From Lactobacillus sp. UBA5815 (GTDB lineage: Bacteria > Bacillota > Bacilli > Lactobacillales > Lactobacillaceae): 8,485 bases of DNA. Made by a program: the position numbers and the translations under genes. Positions 7,128 through 8,485 of this stretch are shown in pieces. Within the stretch, counting starts at the first letter, position 1; every line of letters begins with the position of its first letter. The notes beneath the pieces are model-generated. The model had not been told where the DNA came from and did not search any database. It was given only the letters and a program-made list of their open reading frames with translations. The stretch is taken from assembly GCA_002417825.1 (NCBI GenBank), contig DICX01000092.1, positions 1 through 8,485 on the forward strand, read 5' to 3'.

Positions 7128-7951
7128 TAAACCCGATTATCACCGGCAACGGTTTGCAAACTCAAAAGCGAGCGGTGACCATCTTTTTCATCGGCTGGTG
7201 CTGAAGTTCTTAAACGTTGATTGTCCCCAACGACTGTTCGCAAATGATAATCAGCGACTTGAACATTTTTGGCACGATTATCACCATCAACGTTTTTTAC
7301 TGAATATCGATCATCGATTCGGCCACCTTTCATTTTGAAATCACCAGCCATCAATCTTGCTTTACCATCGCGGATCGTGACGTCGTCATAGCCGATATTG
7401 CCATTCGTCGTCGTGACATTCAGGGTATCTGCTTTCACGTTTTCAACGGCCACATCACCATCTGTCGTCAGCAGGCGCAAATCAGTGGCATTCACACTCT
7501 TGACCGTCACGTTTCCATTGGACGTTAAAAGTTCTGCCGATTTAAACGTTGCTTTTGCAGCTTTCAGATCCCCGTTGCTGCTTTTAAGGTTAAGATCGTC
7601 CGAATCGACTTTTTCTACGGTCAAATCACCATTTGAAGTTTTGACACGAATCGATTTTAGGCTTTTTCCGCTAGGAATGGTAAGCCGCAGATTTTCTTCA
7701 GTCCCAGACAAATTATGGAACACGACTGTCCCTACCAATTCAGGCTGCTCAAGCTGCAGTTCGCTTTCTTTTTCTTGAACATGAGGGCAATAAGCTTCTC
7801 GTCCATGATAAGTCACTGCAAAATCAGTCCCTTCCTCGATCACAACATCGAGTGTGCTGACTCGGATAATCAGTTTTTTGAAAGCATTTTGCGTCAAAAC
7901 ACGATCGATGACGGAATCGTTAAACCCAAAATAGTCTTTTCTTATTTTCAT
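7124..7951 (-). CDS. DUF4097-family protein with a 19-residue beta-solenoid repeat
   Basis: A 275-residue protein of the DUF4097 (putative adhesin, LiaG-like) type; its molecular role is not known. No signal peptide or membrane helix is visible, so it is probably cytoplasmic or held by a partner. Residues 1-100 are a lead-in with strands such as KKLIIRVSTLDVVIEEG (25-41). From about 105 it becomes a regular solenoid. Turn motifs TSNGD, SSNGD, TSNGN, TTDGD and TTNGN start at 105, 124, 143, 162 and 181, exactly 19 residues apart. They continue as MAGD (201), VDGDN (221), VVGDN (240) and VAGDN (268). The last unit ends in GDNRVY at the C-terminus. Start ATG 7951 has AGAGG 8 nt upstream. The gene overlaps udk tail to tail by 4 nt and is separated from the EAL gene by a bidirectional terminator, so it is probably a single-gene unit. 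LiaG-type relatives are linked to envelope-stress loci; any such link here is inference. Confidence 0.85.
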   Translation of the reverse strand: MKIRKDYFGFNDSVIDRVLTQNAFKKLIIRVSTLDVVIEEGTDFAVTYHGREAYCPHVQEKESELQLEQPELVGTVVFHNLSGTEENLRLTIPSGKSLKSIRVKTSNGDLTVEKVDSDDLNLKSSNGDLKAAKATFKSAELLTSNGNVTVKSVNATDLRLLTTDGDVAVENVKADTLNVTTTNGNIGYDDVTIRDGKARLMAGDFKMKGGRIDDRYSVKNVDGDNRAKNVQVADYHLRTVVGDNQRLRTSAPADEKDGHRSLLSLQTVAGDNRVY

Positions 7952-7997
7952 GATAAACGCCTCTTTCTTTTCATTTTGCTTTCATGATCCACCTTTA

Positions 7998-8003
7998 ATT
8001 ATA
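7998..8003 (-). promoter_or_regulatory. Candidate -10 box of the DUF4097 gene
   Basis: A perfect TATAAT on the minus strand with a TG two bases too far upstream for a canonical extended -10. No -35 match is seen at 16-18 bp, where the terminator stem lies. The predicted start near 7991 leaves a leader of about 40 nt. An activator or an alternative element may compensate for the missing -35. Confidence 0.4.
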
Positions 8004-8008
8004 ATCAC

Positions 8009-8047
8009 AAAAAAGCAGACCGCGCATACCGCTCGATCTGCTTTTTT
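8009..8047. terminator. Strong bidirectional intrinsic terminator
   Basis: GCAGA (8015-8019) pairs with TCTGC (8037-8041). The stem extends inward through a wobble, two G-C pairs, a mismatch and two more G-C pairs. Six A (8009-8014) and six T (8042-8047) flank it, giving U-tracts on both strands. It ends the EAL gene on the minus strand and can end read-through from udk on the plus strand. Confidence 0.88.
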
Positions 8048-8093
8048 AACCGGTTATGATAACTTGGCTATTTTTTTAACGCTTATAAAGCAA

Positions 8094-8485
8094 TCATGAT
8101 TCTAAAAATTGAGGCGTTTCAACGAGGATCCGCTGCCCCTGATTCCAATAATAGCCTTGGTGGTAGTTCACCGCTTGACAATTACGTGTAACTACCGTTC
8201 TTGCTAATTCTGCTGTTGTAACTTCTTCAAAAACCAACTCGAGATCATACTTTTCTGCATATCGACTCCAGTAATCGATTGCTGAACAAATCTCTGCCAT
8301 AGAAGATCGTCTTGGCAATGACACTTTGAGGCGCTGAATCTTACGAGCCCATTGATTCAAAGCTTTTAAACTATAGTTGCCATGATTCACGTCATCAAAA
8401 ACGATCGGATACCCTAATCGAGATAAGCGCTCAATGATATCATCCATTTCACGCAATGGATCACATGGCTTCCAACGTTCTGTAA
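8094..8485 (-). CDS. EAL-domain protein, probable cyclic-di-GMP phosphodiesterase (partial, N-terminus beyond the right edge)
   Basis: The frame is open from the right edge to TGA at 8094-8096. The visible 129 residues are the C-terminal half of an EAL domain, which in active members hydrolyses c-di-GMP to pGpG. In order: T-E (the second acidic motif, at the edge), LSRLGYPIVFDDVNHGNYSL (aligns with the DDFGTGYSSL region), IQRLKVS (the K-I-D Lys), LELVFEEVTT (aligns with A-E-G-V-E-T) and NYHQGYYW (the Q-G-Y-x-F end motif). Both Asp of DD, the Lys, the first Glu of EGVE and the Gln are kept. Loop 6 (DFGTG to DVNHG) and the second Glu of EGVE (to Thr) are changed, so activity is plausible but not certain. 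The EAL signature itself and any sensory domain lie outside the window. A TTG at 8456 could be mistaken for a start, but coding clearly continues upstream. Its position near a synthase operon suggests control of that polymer. Confidence 0.85.
   Translation of the reverse strand, partial: TERWKPCDPLREMDDIIERLSRLGYPIVFDDVNHGNYSLKALNQWARKIQRLKVSLPRRSSMAEICSAIDYWSRYAEKYDLELVFEEVTTAELARTVVTRNCQAVNYHQGYYWNQGQRILVETPQFLES

Noticed and set aside
7135..7155. Small hairpin ACCG-GCAA-CGGT just after the udk stop as a udk terminator
   Set aside because: The stem is 4 bp, there is no T-run after it, and it lies within the DUF4097 coding sequence.
7971..7985. Four-codon frame (MKAK) with an AGGTGG upstream in the leader of the DUF4097 gene
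   Set aside because: Too short to separate from chance, ends 19 nt before the real start, and its binding site lies at the predicted RNA start.
8053..8063. Perfect 11-nt inverted repeat GTTATGATAAC between the EAL gene and the terminator
   Set aside because: It lies in a 3' untranslated stretch upstream of no promoter that I can see; a single short palindrome is weak evidence for an operator.

Overview
The window looks like a chromosomal piece of a Gram-positive lactic acid bacterium, most likely Lactobacillaceae. Supporting signs are moderate G+C, strong GGAGG/GGTGG-type ribosome binding sites, some GTG/TTG starts, a lipobox protein, U-tract hairpin terminators, and a protein set (DUF4097 protein, Listeria Pss-like exopolysaccharide genes, a divergent EAL protein) that fits low-G+C Firmicutes. 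The genus cannot be fixed from the sequence alone.

Left three quarters (1-6209, all minus strand): a tightly packed exopolysaccharide operon. Reading in the direction of transcription (right to left) it encodes a secreted GH8-type glycoside hydrolase lipoprotein, a polytopic GT-C-like membrane protein, a membrane-anchored DUF2334/polysaccharide-deacetylase-like protein whose active-site positions look lost, a processive GT2 synthase of the BcsA/PgaC/PssC type without a PilZ domain, and a BcsB-like periplasmic/exoplasmic partner that runs off the left edge. Gaps are 10, 13 and 2 nt, and the last junction probably overlaps. Together these are the parts of a synthase-dependent beta-glycan secretion machine: GT2 polymerises and translocates, BcsB guides the chain outside, GH8 trims it, and the other two are candidates for decoration or binding of the polymer.

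Middle (6210-6491): a divergent intergenic region of about 280 bp with a bidirectional terminator at 6293-6329 and weak promoter candidates for each side. It is followed by udk (uridine kinase, plus strand, 6492-7127).

Right end (7124-8485): a DUF4097 protein (minus) that converges on udk with a 4-nt stop-codon overlap and no terminator between them. Next comes a strong bidirectional terminator at 8009-8047, and then the C-terminal part of an EAL-domain protein (minus, N-terminus beyond the window). The EAL protein keeps most metal- and substrate-site residues but has a strongly altered loop 6. It suggests that cyclic-di-GMP signalling is encoded next to the exopolysaccharide operon, although no PilZ or GGDEF domain lies within the window.

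No tRNA, rRNA, insertion sequence, CRISPR array, phage gene or attachment site was seen.
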